Part shown: in pieces, positions 8,475 to 17,267 of the stretch
Numbering within the stretch: the first letter of the stretch is position 1
Layout: each line of letters opens with the position of its first letter
NCBI RefSeq assembly: GCF_021654165.1
Contig: NZ_JAKFZN010000002.1
Location: 363,001 to 427,000 of the forward strand
Source of the DNA: Nereida sp. MMG025
GTDB taxonomy: Bacteria; Pseudomonadota; Alphaproteobacteria; Rhodobacterales; Rhodobacteraceae
Length of the DNA: 64,000 bases
Direction: 5' to 3'
The notes under the pieces: model-generated
The model's input: only the letters and a program-made list of their open reading frames with translations
What the model was told of the DNA's origin: nothing
Databases searched by the model: none
Made by a program: the position numbers and the translations under genes

Positions 8475-9577
8475 TATTTCGCCTATTGCTTACCCTTATT
8501 GTCTTTACGGTTTCGATTGGCAGCAGCGCTGCGAATTCTGTCAGGCTCAAGGACCTCGTCGAATTTGATGGGGTGCGTGGTAACGATCTGATCGGCTACG
8601 GGTTGGTGGTTGGGCTAAACGGCTCGGGCGACGGGTTACGTAATTCCCCGTTCACCGAAGAGCTTATGTCGAACATTCTTGAAAGGTTGGGCGTAAACGT
8701 CGCCGGCGAACAATTTCGGCCCAAAAACGTTGCTGCCGTCATTGTGACGGCCGAGTTGCCCCCTTTCGCGCGCGCGGGCAGTCAAATTGATGTCACTGTT
8801 TCAGCGATTGGCGATGCAAAAAGCCTGCTTGGCGGCACACTTGTGATGACGCCCCTGAACGCTGCAGACGGAGAGATCTATGCCGTTGCTCAAGGCACGA
8901 TCATTGCGGGGGGTGTAACAGCGGAAGGTGAGGCAGAGGTGGTCACTCAAGGTGTGCCAACCGCTGGCACAATCCCTTCGGGGGCGCGGGTCGAGCGTGA
9001 GATTGCCTTTGATTTCACACAGTTGGATACAATTCGTCTGGCCCTGCGTGACCCTGATTTTACAACAGCAGCACGGATCGAAACCCGCATAAACCAAACA
9101 CTGGGCCGCCAAGTCGCCCGCATGCTGGATTCTGGCACTGTTGAGCTTAACGTGGCGGCGACAAATGCACGCTCTCCTGCGCACGCTCTTGGGCAGATCG
9201 AAGGGATCGAGATTGCACCGCAGCAAAAAGCGCGTGTCATTGTGGATCAACGGTCAGGCACAATTGTGCTAAGTGCTGATGTCAGAATTTCTCAGGTCGC
9301 TGTGGCACAAGGAAATCTGACCTTGCGAGTCACCGAGGCGCCCATGGCCGTGCAGCCAAACCCGTTTGCCGAAGGTGCGCCGATTGTTTTGCCCCGCACG
9401 CAGGCGCAGATTGACGATGCGCCGGATCGCAAGATTACCGAATTGCCAGAAGCGACATCGCTGTCTGAGGTCATTGAGGGTCTGAACGCGCTGGGTGTTT
9501 CGCCCCGCAACATGATTGATATCCTCAAAAGTGTAAAAGCGGCTGGTGCGCTGCACGCTGACTTTGTTGTTCAGTAG
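8471..9577 (+). CDS. flgI: Flagellar P-ring protein FlgI
   Basis: The protein has 368 residues with a cleavable Sec signal peptide (about 1–21). FlgI polymerises in the periplasm into the P ring around the rod. Family motifs include RLKDLVEFDGVRGNDLIGYG near the mature N-terminus, LVVGLNGSGDG just after it, and the C-terminal LNALGVSPRNMIDILKSVKAAGALHADF. The start codon overlaps flgL. Its stop directly abuts the convergent fliP stop with no spacer, so no terminator fits between them. Confidence 0.96.
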   Translation: MIFRLLLTLIVFTVSIGSSAANSVRLKDLVEFDGVRGNDLIGYGLVVGLNGSGDGLRNSPFTEELMSNILERLGVNVAGEQFRPKNVAAVIVTAELPPFARAGSQIDVTVSAIGDAKSLLGGTLVMTPLNAADGEIYAVAQGTIIAGGVTAEGEAEVVTQGVPTAGTIPSGARVEREIAFDFTQLDTIRLALRDPDFTTAARIETRINQTLGRQVARMLDSGTVELNVAATNARSPAHALGQIEGIEIAPQQKARVIVDQRSGTIVLSADVRISQVAVAQGNLTLRVTEAPMAVQPNPFAEGAPIVLPRTQAQIDDAPDRKITELPEATSLSEVIEGLNALGVSPRNMIDILKSVKAAGALHADFVVQ

Positions 9578-10324
9578 TCAACCGTAACTTTGCACAAGGC
9601 TGGTGGCGATCATTGTCCAACCATCGACCACCACAAAGAAGGCAAGTTTGAAGGGTAGCGAAACTATAGCGGGCGGAACCATCATCATTCCCATGGACAT
9701 CAGGATCGCTGCGACGACCAGATCGATTATCAGGAATGGCATGAAGATCAGAAAACCGATCTGGAAGGCACGTGCAATCTCGGACAACAAAAATGAGGGC
9801 ATCAGCAAGGAAAGCGGCGCATCGCTTTCAAGTGGAATGGCTGTTCTTTCACGCAAAGCGGTCAGAGAGACGAAGGTTTCGGGATCTGTCCGTGCAGCCA
9901 TGAAGCTACGAAAGGGGTCCAGTGTCAGGGCGAACGCTGTTTCCACGTCGATCTGTTCGGCAATCAGTGGTTCAATGCCCAACGCGTAAGCGTCCAGAAA
10001 AACGGGCTCCATTACAAAATAAGTCAGAAAAAGCGCAAGCGATACGATCAGCATATTGGGTGGGGATTGCTGTAGTCCAATGGCTTGCCGCAGTATGGCC
10101 AGCACGGTCACAATGAATGGAAAACAGGTGATCATAATGGCCAAGCCTGGCACAAGGCTTAGCAGGGTGATCAGAACAAATAGCTGGATAGACCGCGCCG
10201 CGAGAGAGTCTTCATCGCCAAGGGAGATCGAGATATCCTGAGCGCTTATCGGTACGGCCCAGAACATCAGCGCCAAAACAATGGCACCGCATGCGAGCGG
10301 CCGCGCGTTAAAGGCGCGGAACAT
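9578..10324 (-). CDS. fliP: Flagellar type III export gate protein FliP
   Basis: The protein has 248 residues; ATG 10324 is preferred because a signal peptide (about 1–27, ending in ISAQ) starts there. Four membrane helices and the FliP core motifs are visible: TCFPFIVTVLAILRQAIGLQ and, near the end, FLIIDLVVAAILMSMGMMM. FliP forms the core of the export gate with FliQ and FliR. The start overlaps the end of fliN, making it the last gene of the fliF-fliH-fliN-fliP block. Confidence 0.96.
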   Translation of the reverse strand: MFRAFNARPLACGAIVLALMFWAVPISAQDISISLGDEDSLAARSIQLFVLITLLSLVPGLAIMITCFPFIVTVLAILRQAIGLQQSPPNMLIVSLALFLTYFVMEPVFLDAYALGIEPLIAEQIDVETAFALTLDPFRSFMAARTDPETFVSLTALRERTAIPLESDAPLSLLMPSFLLSEIARAFQIGFLIFMPFLIIDLVVAAILMSMGMMMVPPAIVSLPFKLAFFVVVDGWTMIATSLVQSYG

Positions 10325-10574
10325 CTGGAATTTCCGTAAGTTTGACCGCAAGCCCCGAGCCGTCCTCGCCTTCAAGCTCTACCAATTCTCCCCGCCCGAT
10401 CAGCCGGCCGCCGACAAACAGCTCTACAGGGTCAGCAATGCCACAATCGAGTGGTAGAACATCGTCGGGCCGAATCGACATGAGGTCTTTAATTTTCGGA
10501 CGAGCGTGCCCCACCGAAACAGTGATTTCGACGGGTAGGTCCGAAAACGGGTTTGGTTGTGTTTCGTCAGCCAT
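10308..10574 (-). CDS. fliN: Minimal FliN/SpoA-domain C-ring protein
   Basis: The protein has 88 residues and is essentially one SpoA (FliN/FliM C-terminal) domain: LPVEITVSVGHARPKIKDL, followed by the strands VLPLDCGIADPVELFVGGRL and RGELVELEG. FliN sits at the base of the C ring and helps dock the export ATPase complex. There is no extended N-terminal region. No fliM is present in the window. The gene is coupled to fliH upstream and to fliP downstream. Confidence 0.88.
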   Translation of the reverse strand: MADETQPNPFSDLPVEITVSVGHARPKIKDLMSIRPDDVLPLDCGIADPVELFVGGRLIGRGELVELEGEDGSGLAVKLTEIPDVPRL

Positions 10575-11175
10575 GGTTCACCTGTGATGTTTGTGCCTGA
10601 TGTTGCGTCTCGAAAAAGCTTTGCACGGATTGAAGAATCTCATCGGCAACAGCTTGCGGATCGATTTGATGTTCGCTGGACCCGGTCGCCAACAGAACCT
10701 GCCCTGGCCCCAGATCGGGATTGGTTTTTAGGGTCACAGTCATTCCCGCAACCTCTGGAAGGATACGGCTTACAGCGCTTTCGTCGTTCGGGTTTACGAG
10801 AATTTCAAACGGAAGGTCGGCATGCCCGTTGCTCAGCTTACCAAGAGCGTCGAGTATTTGTGGGCCAAGAGACTTCTGTGCGATGGCAGGTAAAACTTTT
10901 TGCAAGACCTCTGTCATCGCACCGTTGAGACCCTCTAACACGGCTGTCCGTGCTGCATGGTAATCAAAAGCGATATGCTGAAGGTTTTCGGAAAGCGCAG
11001 TTGTCAGGTTTTGCGCGTCCTCAAGGTTCTTTTTTACGGCGTCATCCCAACCTGCCTTATACCCGTCCTCATAGGACGTATCTGCTGTTGCAGCTGTCTG
11101 TTGGATATCCGCATCTGCTGACACAGGCTGTGTCGTGATATCCCCGAAGTTCGAAAAGACAAAGGACTTGCTCAT
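10567..11175 (-). CDS. fliH: FliH-like export ATPase regulator
   Basis: The protein has 202 residues from ATG 11175, which overlaps the fliF stop (ATGA). It follows the FliH/YscL layout: a short acidic N-terminus, a DGYKAGWDDA-type motif leading into a coiled coil, then a C-terminal domain of alternating strands and helices that would contact the ATPase. FliH binds FliI and the C ring and restrains the ATPase. Sequence identity within this family is low, so position between fliF and fliN supports the call. Confidence 0.75.
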   Translation of the reverse strand: MSKSFVFSNFGDITTQPVSADADIQQTAATADTSYEDGYKAGWDDAVKKNLEDAQNLTTALSENLQHIAFDYHAARTAVLEGLNGAMTEVLQKVLPAIAQKSLGPQILDALGKLSNGHADLPFEILVNPNDESAVSRILPEVAGMTVTLKTNPDLGPGQVLLATGSSEHQIDPQAVADEILQSVQSFFETQHQAQTSQVNHG

Positions 11176-12716
11176 CGTGATTGACCTTCGGGCTCGGCAA
11201 TCCATTTGCGCAGAACTTCAACTGTTTCGTCATGGCGTTCGTCAATCATCTGGCGCAACCGCTCAACTGGATCGGGCGCATCCAGAGCCAGTGGTTCTTC
11301 CGCCGCGTTAGCCTCATTCCCGCTTGGATTTGGAGCATTGTCATTCGTAGGAGATGGAAGCGCGGCGGCGTCATTGGCGCGTGCAGGCTTCAAAACGGGA
11401 CGCACGATGAAGAGCGCGACGAACAAGACAACAGCCAGCAAAGCACCCAGACGGATCAGGGCCATCGCATCAATATTGGAAAGATCGAAGAGGGAGGCCT
11501 CAACAGGCTCGGGTAAGGTTGGAAGGGGCTGAAACTCAAGCGATTTCAGCGTGATCGTGTCACCGCGTTCTTGAGAAAACCCGACCGCCGAGGCGACAAG
11601 TTCACGCAAATCTTCAAGCTCCTGATCGCTGCGGGGGATAAATTGCGTGGCTCCGTCTTCGCCGATTTCGTTTGTTCCATTTATCAAGACCGCAACGGTC
11701 AGGCGTTTGACCGATCCTGGGCTGCGTTCCAGCTCGCGCTGCACCTCTGAAACTTCAAAATTTGTCTGTTCGCGTGTTTGCGATCCGTTTGATTGCCTCT
11801 CGCCCGAGGCTGCATCGCCATCTGGCAGATTGGAGGCCACGGTCACTTGTCCTGTGCTGCCGTTTTCGGAGTTTGTCCGCTCCTCGACAGTTGTAGAGAT
11901 GGCAACGCGGCTGTTTGGATCAATTGTGGTTTCGCGGATCGTCTCGCGATCGGTGACAAGTTCTACGCTGGCTTCAACCATGACATTTCCACGACCAACG
12001 CGGGCTTCCAACAGCCGTTCAACCCGCTTGCGCATATCTTCAGAGGCACCCGCCTGAGATGCGGGAAGGCCTGAGGCACTTCCATCTGTGTCAATCAGGC
12101 CGAATTGGTCATCAATCACGGCGACGTCTTGTGGGTTCAGCCCTGTCACTGCCGAAGCGACAAGGAACTGGATAGCGCGGGCCTGATTGGCTGGAAGCAT
12201 GCCTGACGTGGTTGAAAGGGTCACCGAAGCGGAAGAATCGCGCGCGCGCGCAAAGGGTGAGCTGCTTTGGTTGGCGATGTGGACTCTGGCATTGCGCACA
12301 AACGGGCTGGACACAATCGTGCGCGTCAGCTCGCCTTCTTTTGCGCGCCAATATGCAGCGTCAAACATCTGTGACGTGGTGCCAAACCCGCTTAAGCCAT
12401 CCAAAAGCTCGTAACCCGTTGCGCTGTTGCGTGGCAGCCCTTCGGTAGCAAGATCCATACGAAGGCTGTCGCGGCGTCCCGCTTCTACATAAATGGCATT
12501 TCCTCGGACTTCGAAAACGACGTTTCGCGCCTCTAGGGCTGCAAGGATGTCACCTGATGTTTTCGCGTCCAGGCCTGAATACAGGACTTGCATCGTGGGT
12601 GTTGCTGCAAGCTTTCCAATACTGGCCACGGCCAGAAAAACAGCGATTGCGCCGCCGATGATCACGGCGCGTTTTGCCATACTCAAAGTTGTCCAAACAG
12701 ATGTGATCTGCTGCAT
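11172..12716 (-). CDS. fliF: Flagellar MS-ring protein FliF
   Basis: The protein has 514 residues. ATG 12716 is preferred to the ATG 15 bases upstream because GAGGGA then sits 7 nt before the start. FliF forms the MS ring that houses the export gate. A membrane helix lies near residues 15–35, followed by the YscJ-like ring-building domains (VLYSGLDAKTSGDILAALE; ATEGLPRNSATGYELLD) and a second helix near residues 425–445. The C-terminal tail, where FliG would bind, is short and acidic. It heads a four-gene block divergent from fliL. Confidence 0.95.
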   Translation of the reverse strand: MQQITSVWTTLSMAKRAVIIGGAIAVFLAVASIGKLAATPTMQVLYSGLDAKTSGDILAALEARNVVFEVRGNAIYVEAGRRDSLRMDLATEGLPRNSATGYELLDGLSGFGTTSQMFDAAYWRAKEGELTRTIVSSPFVRNARVHIANQSSSPFARARDSSASVTLSTTSGMLPANQARAIQFLVASAVTGLNPQDVAVIDDQFGLIDTDGSASGLPASQAGASEDMRKRVERLLEARVGRGNVMVEASVELVTDRETIRETTIDPNSRVAISTTVEERTNSENGSTGQVTVASNLPDGDAASGERQSNGSQTREQTNFEVSEVQRELERSPGSVKRLTVAVLINGTNEIGEDGATQFIPRSDQELEDLRELVASAVGFSQERGDTITLKSLEFQPLPTLPEPVEASLFDLSNIDAMALIRLGALLAVVLFVALFIVRPVLKPARANDAAALPSPTNDNAPNPSGNEANAAEEPLALDAPDPVERLRQMIDERHDETVEVLRKWIAEPEGQSR

Positions 12717-12839
12717 TTTCAGTTCCCTCATGGGGCGTTCTGCCCGTTCACGATGAAACCGATATGCCAGAGCGATATTAACAATCGGTTAGCTCTATGC
12801 CGCTAAAACGAGATTCGACAAAAATGAGGAGACCTTGTT
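12717..12839. promoter_or_regulatory. Divergent fliF/fliL promoter region with CtrA-like box
   Basis: TTAA-CAATCGG-TTAG at 12778–12792 matches the CtrA consensus TTAA-N7-TTAA at seven of eight positions. It lies 61 nt from the fliF start and 47 nt from the fliL start, well placed to control both. GAGGAG before fliL is its RBS. CtrA control of motility is established in related Rhodobacteraceae; binding here is inference. Confidence 0.5.
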
Positions 12840-13322
12840 ATGGCGGAAGAAGAAGGTACCGAAGACGCACCGCAAAAACGGTCCAAATTGCCACTGATCA
12901 TTGGCGTGCTTGTCGCGTTAATCGGCGGCGGCGGTGCGTTTTATGTAACAAGTTCTGGCGGCTCAGATGCGGGTGAAGAAACGGCCGAAACCGCCCCCGA
13001 AAAGCAAATCGAACCACTTGGCGAAGTATCGTTTGTCCCGCTTGAACCGCTGGTCATCAACTTGGCGCAAAGCACGCGAAATACCCATCTTCGGTTTCGG
13101 GCAAACCTTGAAGTCGACACCGCCTATGTCACGGATGTCGAAACGGTTTTGCCGCGGGTGGTTGATGTTCTTAACAGCTACCTGCGCGCTGTTTCCGTGC
13201 AGGATTTGGAAGACCCTTCAAGCCTCATCCGGATCCGTGCGCAAATGTTGAGACGCGTCCAATTGGTGACGGGTGAAGGCCGTGTGAACGATCTTCTTAT
13301 TATGGAGTTTGTCCTAACGTGA
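12840..13322 (+). CDS. fliL: FliL, stator-associated basal body protein
   Basis: The protein has 160 residues with a single membrane anchor (about 17–36) and a periplasmic FliL domain, including PLEPLVINLAQS and FRANLEVDT, and ending in the typical LLIMEFVLT strand. FliL rings surround the stator and support torque under load. GAGGAG is 7–8 nt upstream. The stop overlaps a GTG that may start the next gene. A second FliL-like gene occurs at 22.2 kb. Confidence 0.9.
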   Translation: MAEEEGTEDAPQKRSKLPLIIGVLVALIGGGGAFYVTSSGGSDAGEETAETAPEKQIEPLGEVSFVPLEPLVINLAQSTRNTHLRFRANLEVDTAYVTDVETVLPRVVDVLNSYLRAVSVQDLEDPSSLIRIRAQMLRRVQLVTGEGRVNDLLIMEFVLT

Positions 13323-13333
13323 GTGAGGTGCTG

Positions 13334-13690
13334 ATGGACTATCTTTCTGATCTTCTTTTAGGGGCAGGCGCGCTTGCGGCTGTGTTCTATTGCATGGTTT
13401 TGTCGCGTCGCCTTGCAAAATTCAACGATCTCGAAAAAGGGGTTGGCGGGGCAGTGGCCGTTCTGGCAATGCAAGTGGATGACCTGACAAAAACGATGGA
13501 AAAGGCGCAAACCAGCGCCAAGCAAACTTCGTCAGAGTTGCAAACCCTGGTTGCCCGGGCCGAGGATGCGGTGGGCGCGCTCCAACTTCAGATGGCATCC
13601 CTTCATGATCTGCCATCGGCCAACAAAACGCCAAAGCCTCAAGTTACGCCAGACACGACCGTGTTTGTGCGCCACAGAGAAAACGCATAG
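13334..13690 (+). CDS. Small membrane-anchored flagellar-cluster protein (DUF6468-like)
   Basis: The protein has 118 residues from ATG 13334, with GAGG 5 nt upstream. A GTG at 13319 overlapping the fliL stop (GTGA) would add five residues and is the alternative. One N-terminal membrane helix (about 3–20) is followed by a coiled-coil cytoplasmic region and a basic tail. Proteins of this type sit in alphaproteobacterial flagellar operons; the DUF6468 name is from memory. Function unknown. Its place between fliL and the motE-like gene suggests stator or basal-body work. Confidence 0.65.
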   Translation: MDYLSDLLLGAGALAAVFYCMVLSRRLAKFNDLEKGVGGAVAVLAMQVDDLTKTMEKAQTSAKQTSSELQTLVARAEDAVGALQLQMASLHDLPSANKTPKPQVTPDTTVFVRHRENA

Positions 13691-13700
13691 GCGCCTGAAA

Positions 13701-14279
13701 ATGACGCAAACACCACGTAAATTTGGCGGAACAGTCTTTCTGATTTGTACGATCCTTTTGGCATCGGCGGCTTTGCGATTGGCCACCGGCCTTGGCGATG
13801 CTTTGGCAAGTGGCCAAAGCGAGGAGGCCCCATTGCAAGCCGAAACCAACCAAGAAAGGGTTATGGATACAGACCAGCTGAATGATCTACTCCAAGACCT
13901 GCTCATAAGGGAAAAGAGTGTTTCAGAGCGCGAAGAAGCTCTTTTGATACGAGAACAGGAACTGGCTTTTACCAAGCAAAATATCGAAGCGACCCTGGAC
14001 GCGTTGGTGAAAGCAGAAGAAGAATTAGCTGCAACGCTGGCCACAGCCGACGGGGCAGAAGAGGCAGATCTGGCACGCCTCACGGCGGTCTATGAAAATA
14101 TGAAGCCAAAGGACGCAGCGCCGATATTTCAACAAATGGCACCGGAATTTGCAGCTGGTTTTCTGGCCCGCATGCGCCCTGATGCGGCGGCTGCAATTGT
14201 GTCGGGTCTAGAACCCGATGTCGCATATGCAATCAGTGTTATCCTGGCAAATCGCAACCGTGATGTGCCGAAAAACTGA
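13701..14279 (+). CDS. motE: MotE-like periplasmic chaperone
   Basis: The protein has 192 residues from ATG 13701. It has an N-terminal signal anchor (about 11–30), a charged coiled coil (about 55–115) and a C-terminal MgtE-N-like helical module (about 125–185) with the typical MKPKDAAPIFQQM and FLARMRPDAAAAIVSGL repeats. In Sinorhizobium, MotE is a periplasmic chaperone specific for the stator accessory protein MotC. No MotC homologue of standard form is obvious, but the secreted 668-residue protein three genes on may be its client. That pairing is inference. Confidence 0.75.
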   Translation: MTQTPRKFGGTVFLICTILLASAALRLATGLGDALASGQSEEAPLQAETNQERVMDTDQLNDLLQDLLIREKSVSEREEALLIREQELAFTKQNIEATLDALVKAEEELAATLATADGAEEADLARLTAVYENMKPKDAAPIFQQMAPEFAAGFLARMRPDAAAAIVSGLEPDVAYAISVILANRNRDVPKN

Positions 14280-14348
14280 CCCTATGTGAACCGTGTGTTA
14301 AGACCTTTGTGGTCTGTTCATGAAAGGTGAAACATCAAGGGCAGGCAC

Positions 14349-15218
14349 ATGGTTGGTATTATCGGGATCGTACTGGTCTTTGTGATGGTTTTTGGCGGCT
14401 ATTTGGCAGCCGGCGGTAAATTCGGGATTATTTTGAAGTCGCTGCCCTACGAATTTACCATGATCGGGGGTGCCGCCCTTGGCGCGTTTGTCATCAGCAA
14501 CGATATGTCGTCCATCAAACATACCGTTAAAGATGTCGGAAAGGTCTTTAAGGGCCCGCAATGGAAGCCTGATGATTACAAGGACCTGCTCTGCCTGCTG
14601 TTTGTTCTGATCCGCTTGGCGCGTCAGAACCCTGTGGGATTGGAAGAACACATTGAAGCGCCAGCCGACTCGTCCATTTTCCAGAACTACCCTCGTATTT
14701 TGGCATCCCGAGAAGCAGTCGATCTGATTTGTGACACGCTACGCTCGGCATCGATGAACTACGATGATCCCCATCAGGTCGAAGAAGTTCTGGAAAAACG
14801 CATCGATGCCAATTTGCATTATTCGATGCATTCCAGCCATGCGTTACAAACCGTTGCCGATGGCTTGCCAGCTTTGGGAATTGTTGCGGCGGTTCTTGGC
14901 GTTATTAAAACGATGGGCTCTATTGATCAGCCACCAGAGATTTTGGGCAAACTCATTGGCGGGGCCTTGGTGGGCACATTTCTGGGCGTATTTTTGGCCT
15001 ATGGTTTGGTCGGTCCTTTCGCCTCCAAGGTCAAAACGGTCACAGAAGAGGACGCACATTTCTATCAGTTGATCCGAGAGGTTCTGGTAGCCAATCTGCA
15101 CAACCATTCTACCAATATTTGTATCGAAGTCGGCCGTCAAAACACGCCATCCCACATCCGGCCCAGTTTTTCGGAACTTGAAGAAGCGCTTCAAGCCAGC
15201 AAGCAGGATGCCGCATGA
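14349..15218 (+). CDS. motA: Flagellar stator protein MotA
   Basis: The protein has 289 residues with four membrane helices. Helices 3 and 4 carry the conserved GLPALGIVAAVLGVIKTMG and GKLIGGALVGTFLGVFLAYG segments that line the proton channel with MotB. The large cytoplasmic loop (about residues 60–170) would contact FliG. It is coupled by ATGA to the 668-residue secreted protein, while motB is 10 kb upstream. Confidence 0.96.
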   Translation: MVGIIGIVLVFVMVFGGYLAAGGKFGIILKSLPYEFTMIGGAALGAFVISNDMSSIKHTVKDVGKVFKGPQWKPDDYKDLLCLLFVLIRLARQNPVGLEEHIEAPADSSIFQNYPRILASREAVDLICDTLRSASMNYDDPHQVEEVLEKRIDANLHYSMHSSHALQTVADGLPALGIVAAVLGVIKTMGSIDQPPEILGKLIGGALVGTFLGVFLAYGLVGPFASKVKTVTEEDAHFYQLIREVLVANLHNHSTNICIEVGRQNTPSHIRPSFSELEEALQASKQDAA

Positions 15219-17221
15219 TCAGGGTTTTAGGGGTTCTGGCGTTTCTGATTGCGCACCCTGTATCGGCAGAGACGGTTGTCGTCCGAAGTGGCGAGCACGG
15301 CCCATTCACACGTGTTGTACTCGATTTTCCAAGTGCGCCGAGATACGAACTGGAGCAAAGAAACGGCGACTTCTTTGTAAAAGTAAATAGGCGCGTATCC
15401 CGCTTGGATACCTCCCGTTTGTTTGAAAAAATCACGACAGAGCGCGTGCGCGGTGCGCAGCTTCGAAGTGGTGAGATTGCACTTGTCCTTAATTGCGCAT
15501 GCGACGTGCGCGACACACGGTATGCAAGATCCATCGTTCTGGACGTATACCCAAAGCAGGAGCCGCCAGAACCGCTTCCCTTGGTGTTTTCCGAAAATCC
15601 GCCGCGCAACACTGAAAGCGAAGTTGGCTTTACCCTGCCTGACGGGGATGTGGACACGTCCGCTTTGGCGCAAAACCTTAGCGAAGGACTTGCCCGTGCT
15701 GCGTCCCAAGGGCTTGTCAGTATTGATCCAAATGCGTTTCAACCTGCGACCGACCGACCGGACCAAACTCCGTCAAAAACCAGCGACGCTCGTCCAACAA
15801 TTGACAGCTTTAATGTGCAAACGAGCATCGATACGGTTTTGTCCCCTTCCCAACCACGTGGCACTGACCCAGCTGAACGCTGTACAGAGTTTCCCGAACC
15901 GTGGCCGTTTCTCAATGATAGTCAGGATTTCAACAAAGCTCTGGGCCGCTATCGCTTGGAATGGCAAGGCGACCCGACTGACGTACAAAACCAACGTAAC
16001 TTGGCGCGGATGTATCTTTCCTTCGGCCTCGGGTTGGAGGCTATGCAGCTTCTTGCATCATCTGATCAGCCGATAGACCACACGCTACGGGCAGTGGGTG
16101 AAACGCTGGAATATGGTAGGTCTGGGCTGTGGCTGTCTGAAACGCTTCATGCGTGTTCTACCTTTGCCGCGGCCGTGCGCGTAATCGGTTTGCCCGCGAC
16201 AGAACGCACCACGGAGGTACAGGAATTGCGTCGGGCATTTGAAACTATCGCCCGTATGCCAAAAGAAGTACAACTTCTTCTGCTACCCATGCTTTTGTCG
16301 CAGGTTCAGAATACCAAAGATAACGATTTGGCAGCCGAAATCAGTGTCTATGTTCAAGATCTCCAGACGCCTTCGGAGGGGCGAATTAACGGCATAGCCA
16401 ATGATCCCGAAGCGATCCGACAGAAGATCGAAGCGCAGATCGATGCCCTGCAGCCCATTGGGGACGCGGACAAGACTTTGCTGGCGTCCTTCATCACGCA
16501 AATGCGCGGATCAGACAAGGTGGTCCCGCTTATCAAAACGCAAACCAGAATGTATCTTCACGGCGCTCAACTCAATCTGGCGCTTGAAAAAATTCGCGAA
16601 CACGGGCTGTCGCAAAACACTTACGCAGATCTGATTTCCCGCGCCGTAAAAGGTGCGACCGACCTTGAATTTCTGACCGTCATTGATCGCACAAAGGACC
16701 AGAGTCCTGAATTCGATGGCGATGAAGAGAGCCAGAGGGTGATCGCGCAACGTTTTTTGGATTTGGGCTTTGGCAAGGCCGCCATGTCATGGGCTGAAAC
16801 CCTGCCCTCCAGCGCCGTGAACGACATTTTGAAGGCCCAGATTTATCTGGCGCTTAACCAACCTCGTGCGGCACGCGATGTTCTGGTGGGGCACAATGTC
16901 GCCAAAGCAAAAGAACTGCGACTGCAGGCTGACCTGTTAGCAGGAGATCGGGTCCAAGCCATGCAAAGTGCAGCTCTCATTGAAGACGAAAAAGCCGTGC
17001 AAAAAGCTCTGACCCGGATGGGGGCTTGGGACGACCTTTCCTTGCTTCCTGCAGAGGCCCCTTTGGTGCGCGTTCAACAAAGCACGACGCAGGTACAAGA
17101 CCTTGCCGACAAGCGGAGTTTGACCGACTCCCAGAAACTTCTTGAGGCATCTCGCATCGCACGCGAAGGCATTGGACAGATTCTTTCGACCGAACCAGAG
17201 CTTAACCTTACCAATAATTAA
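15215..17221 (+). CDS. Secreted AMIN-like/helical-repeat protein of the stator block (possible MotC analogue)
   Basis: The protein has 668 residues and is not assigned to a named family. It starts by ATGA overlap with motA. Residues 1–18 form a Sec signal peptide ending PVSA. Residues about 19–112 have the alternating strands of an AMIN-type domain (TRVVLDFPSAPRYELEQ; the IALVLNCACDVR strand; SIVLDVYP), a fold that binds peptidoglycan or envelope partners. After a low-complexity linker, residues about 230–640 look like TPR/SEL-type helical repeats. A periplasmic location, coupling to motA and a nearby MotE-type chaperone make a MotC-like stator role attractive. That is inference. Confidence 0.6.
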   Translation: MIRVLGVLAFLIAHPVSAETVVVRSGEHGPFTRVVLDFPSAPRYELEQRNGDFFVKVNRRVSRLDTSRLFEKITTERVRGAQLRSGEIALVLNCACDVRDTRYARSIVLDVYPKQEPPEPLPLVFSENPPRNTESEVGFTLPDGDVDTSALAQNLSEGLARAASQGLVSIDPNAFQPATDRPDQTPSKTSDARPTIDSFNVQTSIDTVLSPSQPRGTDPAERCTEFPEPWPFLNDSQDFNKALGRYRLEWQGDPTDVQNQRNLARMYLSFGLGLEAMQLLASSDQPIDHTLRAVGETLEYGRSGLWLSETLHACSTFAAAVRVIGLPATERTTEVQELRRAFETIARMPKEVQLLLLPMLLSQVQNTKDNDLAAEISVYVQDLQTPSEGRINGIANDPEAIRQKIEAQIDALQPIGDADKTLLASFITQMRGSDKVVPLIKTQTRMYLHGAQLNLALEKIREHGLSQNTYADLISRAVKGATDLEFLTVIDRTKDQSPEFDGDEESQRVIAQRFLDLGFGKAAMSWAETLPSSAVNDILKAQIYLALNQPRAARDVLVGHNVAKAKELRLQADLLAGDRVQAMQSAALIEDEKAVQKALTRMGAWDDLSLLPAEAPLVRVQQSTTQVQDLADKRSLTDSQKLLEASRIAREGIGQILSTEPELNLTNN

Positions 17222-17267
17222 CCTTGGCTCGCTATCTCTTGCAGTGTCTTGCAGAGGAGCATCAAGC

